Shown piece by piece: positions 48,881 through 61,224 of a DNA stretch of 64,000 nt (position 1 is the stretch's first letter; the number at the start of each line of letters is the position of its first letter). This DNA is from Rallus limicola (Eukaryota; Chordata; Aves; Gruiformes; Rallidae). The DNA lies in NCBI GenBank assembly GCA_022605955.1, contig JAKCOZ010000039.1:124001-188000 (forward strand), written 5' to 3'. A program made the translations under genes and the position numbers. The notes beneath the pieces are model-generated. The model made no database searches. It saw only the letters and a program-made list of their open reading frames with translations, and had not been told where the DNA came from.

Positions 48881-49442
48881 TGTTGTGGCTTTACCCCAGC
48901 TGGCTGCTGAGCAGGGGGAGAAGGAATTAGATGGAGAAAGGGGAGGGAAAAGAAAACCTAAAAGCAAACCTTGAAGGTTGGAATAAGTATAATTTACTGG
49001 GACAGCAGAGAGAGAGTGAGGTAACAATGACTGGACTTTATATCAAAATATGCAAAACAGGTGATACATAATACAGTTTCTCACTGAACCCAGAACTCAG
49101 ACTGTACAGTTCAGAGCCATCCCAAAGCTGGGCCGTCCCCAAAACTGGGTGTCCTAGAGTCATGACCGCCTCTCCCCACCAGCCTCCCCTTATGCTGATC
49201 ATGATGTAATTGGCATGGAATATACTCTTTGGCCAGTTTGGTACACTTATCCTGGCTGTGTCCCTTCCCAGATTCCTGGGCACACCCAACCTTCTTGTTA
49301 GCAGGGCAATATGAACAACTGAAAGGTCCTTGACTGCTTGGCAACAACTAAAAACATCAGTGTGTTACCAGCACCGCTCTCATCCTAACTCCCAAATACA
49401 GCACTACACCAACTGCTAGAAAGAAATTATCCTAGATGGACA
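48881..49442 (-). mobile_element. ERV LTR, minus strand, second family
   Basis: The plus strand starts TGTTGTGGCTTTACCCCAGC, the complement of an LTR 3' end, and ends near CCTAGATGGACA at 49442. It contains CTTTATATC (49038-49046) and CCCTTATGCTGATCATGATG, then TTTGGCCAGTTTGGTACAC and ATCCTGGCTGTGTCCCTTCCC. These are features I recognise from common avian ERV LTRs in antisense. Base composition is GC-richer than the flanks. No exact target duplication could be assigned, and the polyadenylation signal is degraded. No internal viral sequence is present, so this is a solo or partial LTR. Confidence 0.75.
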
Positions 49443-49529
49443 AAGATGGGGATTTCCAGTTCTTTGTTTTTGGTTTGTTTTTCTTTCAAACCATCAGTTA
49501 TACTCAAAGATATTTTCAGAATGTAATGT

Positions 49530-49640
49530 CTTTAAACTGGAGAGATATTGATTGGATGAGTGTACTGTTTAGTGGATAAGGAATTGGTTGTATGGTCCCT
49601 TCCAACCCTAAATATTCTATGATTCTATGATTTTATGTAG
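49530..49640 (+). mobile_element. CR1 LINE stub: ORF2 segment fused directly to the 3' end
   Basis: GATGAGTGTACTGTT at 49555 onward encodes the DExTV-stop-WIRNWLYG block of ORF2 RT (with TAG in place of a sense codon). After the GG at about 49590 it jumps directly to the CR1 3' terminus GTCCCTTCCAACCC and tail ATTCTATGATTCTATGATT. About 1 kb of ORF2 is missing between the two parts. Very short, non-coding, and parallel in structure to the mini-CR1 at 11745. Confidence 0.75.
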
Positions 49641-49894
49641 TACTTTGACAAGTGGTTTTATCCTTCACACCTCACTCAATTATATAATGTTCAATCAGGA
49701 AAGCAAATTAACATATCCAAGCACAAGTGTCTAAGGCCTTTTAAAAATGGAGACATATTGTTTATCTTCATACTGGTTCTATAAACCATTGGTCTATGGC
49801 TTCAAGGTTTGGTATTTTAGCACAGAGTCAACATAACAATGAAAAACTGGAGTTTTCATTGAGTTCAGTTATTTTTAGTATTTTCCTAATCTGT

Positions 49895-50400
49895 TTTCCT
49901 TTCTGACCTTCCTGATGTACCCATCAGACCATTTTTCCAATTTCATTAGGTCCCTCTGTGTGACAGAATAATCCTCTTGTATATCAGCCAAACTTCCCAT
50001 TTTTGTGTCATCAACAAACTTGAACCATCATCTGGATCATTAATGGAAATGTAAAACAGAACTTGAACCAGTATTGACCCCTGGAGTAAACCGATAGTTG
50101 CCTGCCTCCAACTAGATGTCATGCCACTAATCATCACCTTCTGGACCCATCCATTCATCCAGTTTTCTATCCACCTCGCTGTCTACTTATCTAACCCATA
50201 CATCAACAACTTGTCTATTGAGGATCTTAAGGGAGATAGTGTCAAAGGTTTTATTTAGTTAATTTGCTCAGGCATGACTTCCCATTGGTGAATCCATGCT
50301 GATTACTCTTGATGATTTTCTCATCAGGTTTCCAGGATTAGATGCTCCACCTGTCTTATGATTTTTTTGCCTCCTCAGTATCTTCACTCAAAACTCAACT
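49895..50400 (-). mobile_element. Old CR1 LINE, RT core only, minus strand
   Basis: The minus strand encodes RT blocks in worn form. The motif C block reads FKFVDDTKMGSLADIQEDY near 49970-50025, so both catalytic aspartates remain. The [13 protein letters not shown] block has become LLQGSILVQ near 50075, with RNWMNGWVQKVMISG next to it, and an antisense motif A region lies near 50230-50260. Further upstream GFTNG- and QHGF-like sequence appears near 50290. Neither the C-terminal region nor the 3' tail is present, so this copy is also 3'-truncated or broken, unusual for a LINE. Confidence 0.8.
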
Positions 50401-51277
50401 TTGTTATTTTTATTGTGGTTTGAGGACGCTTACATCTTAGAAGAAATAATAAGTAACCTACTATATGCCCTACACACTAATGTTCTTCACCAAGTATTCT
50501 ATCTTCAGCACTGGCAAAAGGAGAGGTGTTTTAGGGTGCTCATAAACTTGATGACTGTCTGCATTCACTAAATAGTACCTGTCTCAAAAATAGCTCTGTT
50601 AGGTATAGTATTCTTCCACAATTAGGTCATTTAGCATCCATGTAAAAATGCAATTTTTTCCCCATCTTTTTGGCAGCTTCCCAAATGTTTTCTGGAACTG
50701 AAATAAAAAAGCCATTCAAACACTAATGGCATGTTCATGATGAGACTCTGTTCCTACAAATAAGTGACAGAAAATATTGCCTGTTGGATATGTAACGTGG
50801 AGTTAGGAATTTTCTGATGGCTTCCAGATATACAAGGAGCCAATACAGCATGCAACTTTCCTACAAATAATAATACCTCTAAAAAATGAAATCAACATTA
50901 ATCTGTGGGTTAGGATTGGTTCCTTTATATGTGGGAGAGATAATATCTTACTAAGAGACAATGTATCAACTTAATACTAATATGACAACATTTTTGGTTA
51001 TCAGGGAAGATTTACTGGAAACTAAAGTAATTCAACTATAAAAGAAAATTAAATTTTTGGATTAAGTGCAAAAGGTGAAGATCTCAAACATCTGTTTTGG
51101 TTTTATTTTCTCTATTTTTAAAAAGTCTTATTTTCTTTTTCTTGCATGCTATTTATCTTTGTCCTTCTTTTCATTCATACTGTTTTTATTTTTTTCTTTC
51201 ATTACAAAGTTAAAGGATAATGTGCAATAAGAACATTAATCTCTTGTAAATTGAGTCACTGGGCCTAACTGGTCAAG
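50401..51277. other. AT-rich non-coding DNA
   Basis: No feature recognised. Confidence 0.55.
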
Positions 51278-53845
51278 TCATAGAATCATAGAATTACTTT
51301 GCTTGAAAAAGAACTTTAAGATCAAGTCCAACCATTAACCTAAAACTGTAAATTCCAACCACTAAACCATGTCCCTAAGCATACCCTAAGCATCACATCT
51401 ATGATTCTTAAATACCTACAGGTATAGCAAATCAACTAGTTCCCAGGGAAGCCTGTTCCAGTGCTTTACAACCCTTTCATGCAGACATTTTTCCTGATAT
51501 CCAATCTAAACCTCTCCTGATGCAACTTCAGATCATTTCCACTTTTCCTATTGATTATTACGTGGAAGAAGAGATAAAACGACCACCTGGCTACAAATTC
51601 CTTTCAGGTAGTTGTAGAGACCAATAAGTTCTCTCCTCAGTCTCCTTTCCTCCAGGAAAAAAAAAAAAATAAATATCAGAGTCTCTTCAGCCATTTTTGG
51701 CAGAACTTGTGCTCTAGAAGCTTCACCAGTTTTCTTGCCCTCTTTTTGATATGCTCTAGCACCTCAATGTGTTTCTTGCAGTGTGGGGCACAAAACTGAA
51801 CATAGTATTCCAGGTACATCCTCACCAGTGCTTAGTACAGGCTTTTCTAGTCCTGTTGGCCACACTATTTCTGATACAAGCTAGGATGCTGTTGGTCTTG
51901 AACACACTGCTGTCTCATGTTTAGCCATGCTGTTGATCACCAGGCACTTTCTCCACCAGGCTACTTTACATTCACTCTTCCCCAAGCCTGTAGCAGTGGA
52001 TGAGGCAGTTGTGACCCACATGCAGGACTCAATATTTAGCCCTGTTGAACTTCATAACACTGGCCTTTGCCCAACAATCCAGCCTATGCAGGTCCCTCCT
52101 TAGAGACTTCCTACCCCTGAGCCAATCAGTAGTCCCACACAACTTTGTGTTGTCTGCAGTCTTACTGAGGTTGCACTCAATCCTCTCTCTCACATCGCTG
52201 ATAAAGATTTTAAGCAGAACTGACTGCAATACTGAGCCCTGGGGAACATCACTTGTGATTGGGTGCCAATTGAAGGCAGCTTCATTCACCTCCATGCTTT
52301 GGGCTTCTCCATGCAAAGTTTTTTAGTCAGCAAAGCATAGACCTGTCCCAGCCATGAACAACTAGTTTCCCTGGGACAATGCTATGAGAAATGGTTTCAA
52401 AGGCTTTCCTGAAGTCCAGACAAACATCCTCTCCATCCTTTCCCTCATCCACTAATTGAATCACCTTATGATAGCAGATGATCAAGTTAGTCAAGCAGCA
52501 CCTGCCTTTCATAAGCTCATGCTGACTGGGCCTGATGACCTGGTTGTCCTGTACATACTGAGCGATGGCACTCAAGATGATCTGCTCCATAGTAATCTTC
52601 AACACCAAGGTCAGACTGATACACCTGTAGTTCCCCAGGTCCTTCCTCCAGCCCTTCTTCTATAGTAGTTTCATGTTTGCTAAACTTCAGTCTACTGGGA
52701 CCTCCCTGGTTAGCCAAGACTACAGATAAATGATGAAAAGTGGCTTGATGTGCACTCCTACTAGCTCCCTCAGTACTCTTGGATCCCATCTGGCCTCAAA
52801 GATTTCTGTGTGTCTAAGTAGTAAGACAGGTTGTTAACATTTCCCCTTGGATTATGGGTGCTTCATTCCATTCAATTTTTCTAGCTCAGGGGGCTGGGTG
52901 CCTCAAGAACACCTGGTCTTACTATTAGAAACTGAGGCAAAAAGGTCATGAAGTACCTCAACCTTTTCCACATCCTTTGACACTATGTTGCATCCAATAA
53001 AGGATAGAGGTTCTGCTTAGCTTTCTTTTTGTTGCTAATTTATTATATAGAATTCTTTTTAAATTGTCTTTAACTATAGTAGTTAGGTTAAGTTATAGTT
53101 GAGCCTTTCTAATTTTCCCCACACATAGCCTTGTAGTCCTCCTGAGTTGACTACCTCTTCTTCCAAAAGGCCATAAACTTCCCTTTTTTCCTTTGTTCCT
53201 GACAAAGCTCTCTGCCTTTGCCAGAGCCATGTCAGTCTTCTTGTCCAAAGCCAGACCAGTCTTCTTTCCCAACAGCCTTTCTTTCAGCACATGGGGCTGT
53301 TGCAACTTGAAGATTTCATTCTTGAAGAATTTCCAGTCTTCCTAGACTATTTCGTCTTTCAGGACTGCCTCCCAAAGGTCTCAGCCATCCTGTGTCCTAA
53401 AATGGCCAAAGTCTGCCCTCGAGAAGTCCAAGGTAGCATTTCTGCTGACCTCCCTCCTTACTTCTCCAAGAATTGAAAACACTATCATTTCATGATCATT
53501 GTGCCCTAGATGGCCTCCAGTTATCACATCACATACAAGTCCTTCTCTGTTCACAAACCACAGGTCTAATAGTGCACCTTTCCTCTTGGCTCACTCACTA
53601 CCTGTGCCAGGAAGTTATCTTCCATGCACTCCAGGAACCTCCCGGACTGTTTCCTCTTTGCTGTTTTGTATTTCCAACAAATGTCTGGTAAGTTGAAGTC
53701 ACCTACAAGAACAAGTGTTAGTAATTATGAGACTTCTTAGAGAATATTTCATCTGCCTCCTCATCCTGGTTGGGTGGTCTGTAACAAAACCACCATTATT
53801 ACTGCTTTGTTGACTTTTGCCCTGATTCTTACCCCACTGTCACCA
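51278..53845 (-). mobile_element. Long CR1 LINE, minus strand, from 3' tail into the endonuclease domain
   Basis: The plus strand begins with the complement of a CR1 tail (TCATAGAATCATAGAATT) and runs 2.57 kb upstream through ORF2. On the minus strand I see the RT blocks VPQGSVLQ, KTADNTKL (catalytic second aspartate changed to N, near 52150), VCLDFRKAFETISHS (near 52400) and CCLTNLIICY. The pre-RT region follows, with LRELxGxxxD near 52770. The AP endonuclease motif GDFNLPDICW is at 53673-53703, and YRPPNQ-like sequence near 53770. Numerous stops and frameshifts make it inactive. A younger CR1 interrupts it at 53846. It is the longest CR1 here and the only one with endonuclease sequence. Confidence 0.88.
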
Positions 53846-54436
53846 TAGAATCATAGAATCATACAATGGTCTGTGTTGGAAGGGACTCCAAGGATCATAC
53901 AGTTCCAAACTCCCTGCCACAGCCAGGGACACCAACCTCTAGGCCTGGATCTACACAAGGTTGCCGAGGGCCCCATACAACCTGGCCTTGAACACCTCCA
54001 GGGATGGGGCATCCACCACCTCTCTGGGCAGCCTGTTCCAGCACCTCACTACTCTCTCTTTAAAAAACTTCCCCCTAATATCTAATCTAAACCTTCCTTC
54101 TTTTAGTTTTAATCCATTCCCCCTTGTCTTGCCATTGTCTACCCTTTTAAAAAGTTGATTCCCCTCCTATTTGCATGCTCCCTTCAGGGACTGGAAGGCT
54201 GCAATGAGGTCCCCCCACAGCCTTCTCTTCTCTAGGCTGAACAAGCCCAGCTCCCTCAGCCTCTCTTTATAGGGAGGTGTTCCAGCTGTCTAATCATCTT
54301 TGAGGCCCTCCTCTGAACCCTCTCTACATCTTTCTTGTATTGGGGCCCCCAGATCTGGACACAGTACTCCAGCTGGGGCCTCAGAAGGGCAGAGTAGAGA
54401 GGGACAATCACTTCCCTGTCCCTGCTGGCCACCAAC
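53846..54436 (-). mobile_element. Younger CR1 LINE nested in the long CR1, minus strand
   Basis: Starts on the plus strand with the tail complement ATAGAATCATAGAATCATA, followed by the antisense 3' UTR (GTTGGAAGGGACTCC), the antisense C-terminal blocks (CACCACCTCTCTGGGCAGCCTG, CTCTAGGCTGAACAAGCCCAGC), and the antisense of the [13 protein letters not shown] block at about 54350-54375. 5'-truncated near 54436. It lies between endonuclease-coding sequence (to 53845) and further repeat-like sequence, so it inserted into the older element in the same orientation. Confidence 0.87.
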
Positions 54437-54850
54437 CATCATGAAGGACTAGACAGTCAAAACATATGAGGAACAGCCTCTTCTTCCTTGACTAGCCCCC
54501 CTGTAGAGTTTATAATCATCCATTGCAGCACTCCAGTTGTGTGAGTCATCCCATCATATTTCTGTGATTGCAACGACAATACAGTTTTCCTGCTGCTCCA
54601 CAGCTTCCAACTCCACCTGTGTTCCCCATGTAATATGAATTGGTATTAATGCATTTCAGTTTGGACATTGATTGTGCCACCTTTTTTTTGGGGAGACTGT
54701 TTTCAGGTGCTTCTGTGGGTTCTAAAACATCAACAACCCTTGTGTCTTGACTGCCATGCAGATTTTCACCTCCTACCTCTATGAAGAGGGTTAGGGTGAG
54801 GCACGCATCAGTACAGGGTCATTGCATATATGCTCGAGTATATTCAGCAA
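54437..54850 (-). mobile_element. Probable upstream continuation of the long repeat; family uncertain
   Basis: The sequence is not unique-looking: CACATATTTCTGTGATTG-like text (CATCATATTTCTGTGATTGC), CAGTTTTCCTGCTGC and TTCCAACTCCACCTG resemble a recurrent avian repeat. Its place beyond the nested CR1 suggests the 5' side of the long CR1, but I do not see the N-terminal endonuclease blocks. It may be a separate old element. Confidence 0.4.
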
Positions 54851-56568
54851 ATTATGGAGCCAACCAAGGACCCCACTGTTACTGAAGGAGTTTTTTAATC
54901 TTTTCTCTGTGTGATGCTAGCTATGTTCCCTTCCTTTCTCTTCCCAACTAGACCATACACTGAGGCCTCTGCAAGACATACATAGGAAGAGTAGATGGTT
55001 GCAAGTATGAAGTGATACAGACAAGCCTCAACTACCCGTGTACAAGTAAATAGTGATAATCAGAAATAGGCTGCTAATACTGCAGATAATTTAAGAGAGA
55101 TTACAGGAGTGTTTCCTCTTGAGAAGAAAAAATAGTCAAGGATTTTTCACATGTAACATTGATTTTGTTTCAGTATACACAGTGTAGGGAGATGAATATT
55201 TAAGATTAGCTGATGACAGCTGAAGACATCCTAGCGCCCATCTTTCTTTTCTTTTTGCCTTTGTTTTTGGTTTGTTTTTTTTTTAATCAACTAGTATCAT
55301 GTGAACAGTGAAATATTAACTCTCCTGATTTTTAAATGTATGTGAGCGTATAAGGACTAAACTGGGACTCAAGCAAGTGAACTGAATTAAATGGAAATAA
55401 AGTTACATTTCCTACATAAACACCATAATAACCAACTGAATTCAAACTAAGGTTGTGCAGTTCATCAGGCCTTGAGACTTGCAATAGAGTTGTATACTTA
55501 AAATATCACCATACTAGAATCAGTAAGATACCTTTAAATGTAAGCAGTGATCTCTACAGGAAGTATTAGCCTGTTTGTGTTTGTACTGGATTTTTTTTTG
55601 CTTGATTTTTCCCTTTTTATTTTTTAAATATTATGATTGTAACTTTTACAGATATCTTTCAGGCTGTTTAGACATATAATATTTTTTTTTTTCCATGTAA
55701 GTGCATTAGGTAGTGAGCTTTCAAAGAGAAAAACTTTACGCAATTAAATTGCAGCATATGATAAAAATCTCATTAGCTATTATCCATAGTGAGACATTGA
55801 AGGATGCTTTTTCTACAGTTAAGGAAAACAGTAAGTTAGCATTTATCATCATTTCCTTGTCTTTTGTATTATTTATAACACTCAGGATGAATTAATATTG
55901 TGATGTAAGCCATTCCAGAAAATGAAGTAATTTACAATGAAAGTGAGAAGCACAGAAGAAAAAAAGTTTTTTAAACTAAAGGAGTTTGGTCTTTAAATAA
56001 ATTGCATTGACAGCTATGAATTTATCCATCCTAATTCTAACTTTAAATGTGTTTATTATTTTATTAGATGTATTTAGTGATTAATTAAATGTATAATAAA
56101 TATCTAAAAAAATAATCTGTGTTCAATTCAAATGTTAGTAGTGTTGAAAATACAGTCAATGTGTTGACAACTTGCTAAAGTAACATTTAAATTTTCATCT
56201 CAAATTACATGTTGGATTTTTGGATCCAGAATGTGTGCAATATACATAAAACATTCCAGTGACACCAAATACACATTTAAGAGTTCAGTCTTCTGAGAAC
56301 ATTTGCAAAATTTGCATTTCTTTAATTTATTTCTCAGTTGAAAAAGCAGAAATCCCTGAGTAACTGACCACCGTTTCTTAAATACTTCTGTAATTAATTG
56401 CTTTGTTGACATTCAAGAAAGAATATCTAATATTGATGTCCCTGTCTATAATGCCAAGAACCAAACTTGTGTTTCACTGAAGAGGGAGTAGTTCTTATTA
56501 GAAGTGATTAAATAGTCTGTGAGAATAATGAGTTCAAGATTAATACATTATTGTTCCAAATACCATTT
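54851..56568. other. AT-rich non-coding DNA
   Basis: No feature recognised; homopolymer T runs at about 55273-55284 and 55682-55691. Confidence 0.55.
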
Positions 56569-57602
56569 TGTGGGAACCAGGATGAGGGGTTTGTCTTAAG
56601 CAATTTCTCTTGCAAGATAACAGAACCTGCAGAGGCAGGATAATGTTTTGTGGAGTCCCTCCTCACAAGGGGCTTGATCCTGCAAACATCTACAGGACCT
56701 TGGACTAGGGCTTCCGTCCTCCTAAGGTTGGAAGGGCCTGTAGTCTTGATCACAAAGCAACCACTCTGACAAACTGGACATTGCGCTTCCTCATTTGATA
56801 AACCATCTGGACATTGCCCCTGCAAGGGCAGCCCCTCATTCAGTAGTCACCCTGATAACCAGGATCCTGTCCTTATCTCATAAGGAACAGTGACAGGCAA
56901 GTGGGGCCCTGCCGAAGCACAGTGTCTTCTTGCTAAAATCCTGTGTGACGCCACCAAGCAGGGTCATTGTTTCATCAGCCCAGCTGGGGGGGGTCAAATG
57001 ACCACTTGGGACCCCCATTCTCCAGTGACTCATTTCCAGAACACTGCAACTCAACACTGAGTCTGCACAAGATATGCCCGGCCTCCCCAGAAGGGTGGGT
57101 TCAGAGAACATAAAAAATGCAGATTCGAGATACCTGGCATGCACCCGCCATCCAACGAAGACAACTGTATGATGATCTACGCTGGATCTCTGCATGATGA
57201 TATCTTCCTATTTTTTCTCTTTTACTCTCTCTCTCCATCTCTCTTTCTCTTTCTCAGCTTCTAGATTTATTCTCAGTGCACAGTAACAGCATTTCCAGTT
57301 TTGCTATATACTACTAATTGTAGTACATCACTCCAAATCTATAGTGTAGTGTGGATTTGTTTGCAAGCTTTATAATTGTGTTTGCTTCTAAGTAGAATTG
57401 TGCTTTTCTTGGACATTCTGGGTAATTGCTGTTCCTCCTGAGTACTGTGCACAGGATTACAGGAGCTAATCTCGCTGGTGTGATTGTTAAAAAAGACTAG
57501 CCAAGAGAGGGTTAACCTGTCTCTTGGGGCAGTCTGCACATACCCATATACTGGGACAGGACAGACAGGTCTAACATCCCACCTACCTGGTGGGATGTGA
57601 CA
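56569..57602 (+). mobile_element. LTR-like insertion, about 1 kb, unassigned ERV family
   Basis: This GC-richer block begins TGTGGGAACC and ends GTGGGATGTGACA, which can be read as TG...CA ends. A TATA-like ACATAAAAAATG lies near 57107-57118, followed by a pyrimidine-rich stretch (57211-57258) and TCTAGATTTATTCTC. The sequence looks like an avian ERV LTR, but no convincing target duplication is seen at the outer ends. An alternative end at 57289 has a CATTT match to the left flank (CCATTT/GCATTT), which would leave 57290-57602 as a second piece. Two 105-codon minus-strand frames inside show no known domain. No viral internal genes are present. Confidence 0.55.
57574..57598. repeat. Perfect 10-bp hairpin at the end of the LTR-like block
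   Basis: ACATCCCACC (57574-57583), loop TACCT, GGTGGGATGT (57589-57598). The arms are perfectly complementary. Confidence 0.9.
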
Positions 57603-60600
57603 GATACATATAGATGTCTTTACATAAGTGCCTATTTTTAAGAGAAGTATCTAAACTTCTGCTATAAAGCACAGGTCTATTATAACCAGCTGTAATTCTG
57701 CAACATATTTGCCCGCCTCTTGAGAATGTCTGGTAAGTACCCTGTGGCATCTGAAATAATAGCAGCAGAAGCCTAAGTTCAAGCAACTGAATTGAGCCAG
57801 CCAGTAGCTGGAAGCCATGTGAGAAACCCCAGAGTATCTCAAGCACTGTTTAATGCTTCCATGTGCAGTTAACACTGAGCCATACATAGATGTCCACTGT
57901 GTTTAGACAGTTTGGTGGTGACTCAGGCAAGTAACTCATACCCATCTATCTTACTTATTTACTCCTACATGTAGACCTTTCAATTTCTGTGTCCTGATTC
58001 TAAACTGAATCTTTCTCTAAGTTTCTTCAGGAAAGAATCAGTAGAGGAAGAGTCATAAATATATTATTAATAAAGAATGATATTTTTTTCTTTTTTTGTT
58101 TTTCCTGAAAACACACTAGCCAGAGTTCATGAAATAAAAAAATACCAAAAAACATGGAAAATTCCAAACAAAGTAGTAATGTGATTTTTAACACATTGCT
58201 TAATTAAACCACAAGTTCATTGTCAGGGTATTTTTCTTTCAAAATCTGATCAAAGGAATGCATACAAAACAGGCTCATGAAAGGCATTTTAACACATTAA
58301 TACTGGTATACCTTCTAACTCCAAACCACAAATAGTAGATGGTGAAGTATATGTAGAAGGGATGTGCTACAGTTGCTCTTACCTTCCTTCAATATCTTAT
58401 GCTTGTCAACAACCTGGACCTCTAACATAATTCTGTGTGCCCGTTGTTAAGTTCCTATCTCCCAAATTATGCTGCAAGTCCTCAGATGCCCTATTGGTTT
58501 ATTTAATGATAAATACATTATGCTAATAAGAATGATCAGCTAATTTTGTATGCAAGTGGTTAGAAGAATGAGCATATTGGTACGACTGTTTAATTCTTTT
58601 TCACAATGTTTGTTCATATATACAGAGTTCAACTATTCCAACAAACACTGGTGGGAAGGTCCTGGCTAGTAACAACCAATGATGGGAAAACATTTCCTTT
58701 TAAAGCAGAATACTGCAATTTGAGCCCTTTTATGAATTGATAAGGTCTTTAAAGACTTGAGTCTAACAAACATTCACAAAGTTTTACAAGTCTAGTTAAT
58801 TTCCCATAGTTTTGGGGTACTGGAATCTGTATCCTGATTTTGGAAACACTTTAAAGGAATACCTTCCTATCAAAAGAGAGTATTTCCTTAATGAAAAGAA
58901 TGAAATAATCCTGAAATAGTCTGTCCAAAATGATACATATTTTCAAAAGACATCCTTTTTGGCAGAACATTCAAAAATAACTTTTATACAAGTTTGCAAT
59001 GAAACTTCAGACATTGTTGTGATTCAATGAGGTGTCACCTTGCATCATATATTTGCATCACCTATTAAATTATATTTTCTTGTTTGTTGATACAAGCATG
59101 GCAAGTTCTGGAAAGGAGTTAGTCATGATTCAGTTATTTAGGTATAAGCAAATGTGTAATCATCTAGCACCGTTGATCCCACAGACATTTACTCATATGG
59201 AGCTGTCAAGCCTTAGAGTATCTCCACATCTGGAGCAGATTTTGGAGACCAGACCTCAGGGCAAATCAAATGTCATGAATGTCTATATACTCTACATTCA
59301 AGACATGTTTGCAGGGGATATCAGAATTTATTCATGTCTTTCTTCTAGGTTTTCTTTCAGCACCACTGCAATGACTGTTCTCAACATGCAGGAGAGAAGA
59401 AATTGAGAGGGTTTTTTTCTGTGGTGTGGAGCACTGACTACCAATTTAAACAAGTTGCAAATCTTTCTTTTTTTTTTTTTCTTTTCTTTTTCTGCCATCA
59501 GCTAATATTTATTGTTACATTTTTTAGCATGCATAGCCATTGCTTTTTCTAACTGTGTATATGTGAGGACACAATTCAAGTTTTTCAGAGAGCAAGAATG
59601 ATTTTTGTCCCTGTAGTATTTTCCTCCACCCTGCATCTTCCTCCCTGTACTTGCTGAAAAGTGTGTAGGTTTTTTATTCTTTCTTCTATGTAAGACTGTG
59701 TAAGGCTGGAGTCCCAGTGAATAAAATGTTACAAAACCATAAAGTTCTGCATGTATAATCTACAAGAATGTCATTGTTTCCTTTTGTCTGTTTTTGCAAG
59801 CAAGTCACTTTACGCGGGGGAGAAAGCTTATTAATAAGAATATACGAAAGAGTAAATGAGACAAGAAAATAAATGAGTATTTACCAATGGGGGTGGGAAA
59901 CAGTACAACCCTTACTAATTGGTTATGATTGAAGTTTAATAAGTCATTCAGTGACTATATGCCTTGGATTTGCTTTGTCGGCTGAGCTCTAGAAGTTGAG
60001 TGGTTGTTCAATTCCCTGGATGGGCTAATACTAAAATGCAGTAGAATTGCTTGAAAATTTATAAACTTTATTACTGGAATATAAGTACAATATGAGACAG
60101 ATGAGCTATTACAAAGTACATTGAATGCCTGGATTGATTATAGTTATTTTAGAATTTAAAGAACTTCATGCAGAAGCTCAACCAGCCCTTTAAATAGCTG
60201 GAATGAAATAAATATGTCTGTATGCTGAAGCTTCTTAATGTTCTACAATAATACTCTCATTCCTCTGTTGAACCTGAGACTTATTAAGTGAGGACATGAA
60301 TGATAGCACCAAGAAATAGGAGAAGATATAACTCATTTTCTCTGGCTTCATAAGCTGGAAGGTCTTTCTGAGTCAGCATGTGTCCTGTACACAGCTTTAC
60401 TTTTCAGTATGTGCAAAACACATTGTCACTGCCCACTCTGAGTTTATGGAATCTCAAATTAGGCACCCTTACTGGGACTAAGTGTTTCTAGCTTAGTGAA
60501 ATGTAACATTATTCATAAACACCTCAGTGGGCTGTCCAAAATTTTTAGAAATAACATACTAGAACTGATGCTCCTAAATCCATGTTTGATTCACGATGTG

Positions 60601-61224
60601 TATCATAAGGGTAGTATTGTTTATTGCCACTGTGAAAAAAAAAAAAAACCCACAACAAAAAACAACATAACCAATTAAAAGGAGATCAAAGGTCTTCTGT
60701 CTGAATGCAGTTTTGAAGATTTGGTTTTGTAGACTGTGGACAACCTCTGTGGGTGTTAACGAAGCACAGTCAGGGTTTCCTCTGTGCTGCAGAGAACATT
60801 ATTATTACCTCCATAATGCCTTACATGTAAAATACTGCTTTTATATATTACACAATTAGGGTTCCTCCTTTTGTTTCACACCGCTAACTTATGGTTGGTT
60901 TCAAACCCATTATAAAGCTAAGATATATGTTTGCGTTTTTTCTTGCTTTTTTTTTTTTTAATCTATTGCCTAGTTACTTATCCCTCACTTTTAATTTGCA
61001 CCTTAGGTTTAGTATAACCGTTGCATTTCTCTGTATTCTTTGACTGAAATTATATGAATTTCTGTTCACTCATTGTAGGCAGTAAGATAATGTGTTTTGT
61101 GCATATTGAAAAGTGAAGTGAAATTTGCAATTATCAATTTGTTGAATTTTGAAAGAATTTGACAAAATCACTTTATAGTCTTAAATTGTCATTGAAAATG
61201 ACTGCCACCTTTTAAACTGTAATG
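57603..61224. other. AT-rich non-coding DNA
   Basis: No gene or transposon recognised. T-rich run at 59468-59480, A14 run near 60636-60649 followed by A/C-rich sequence, and a T-rich stretch near 60946-60960. Confidence 0.5.
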
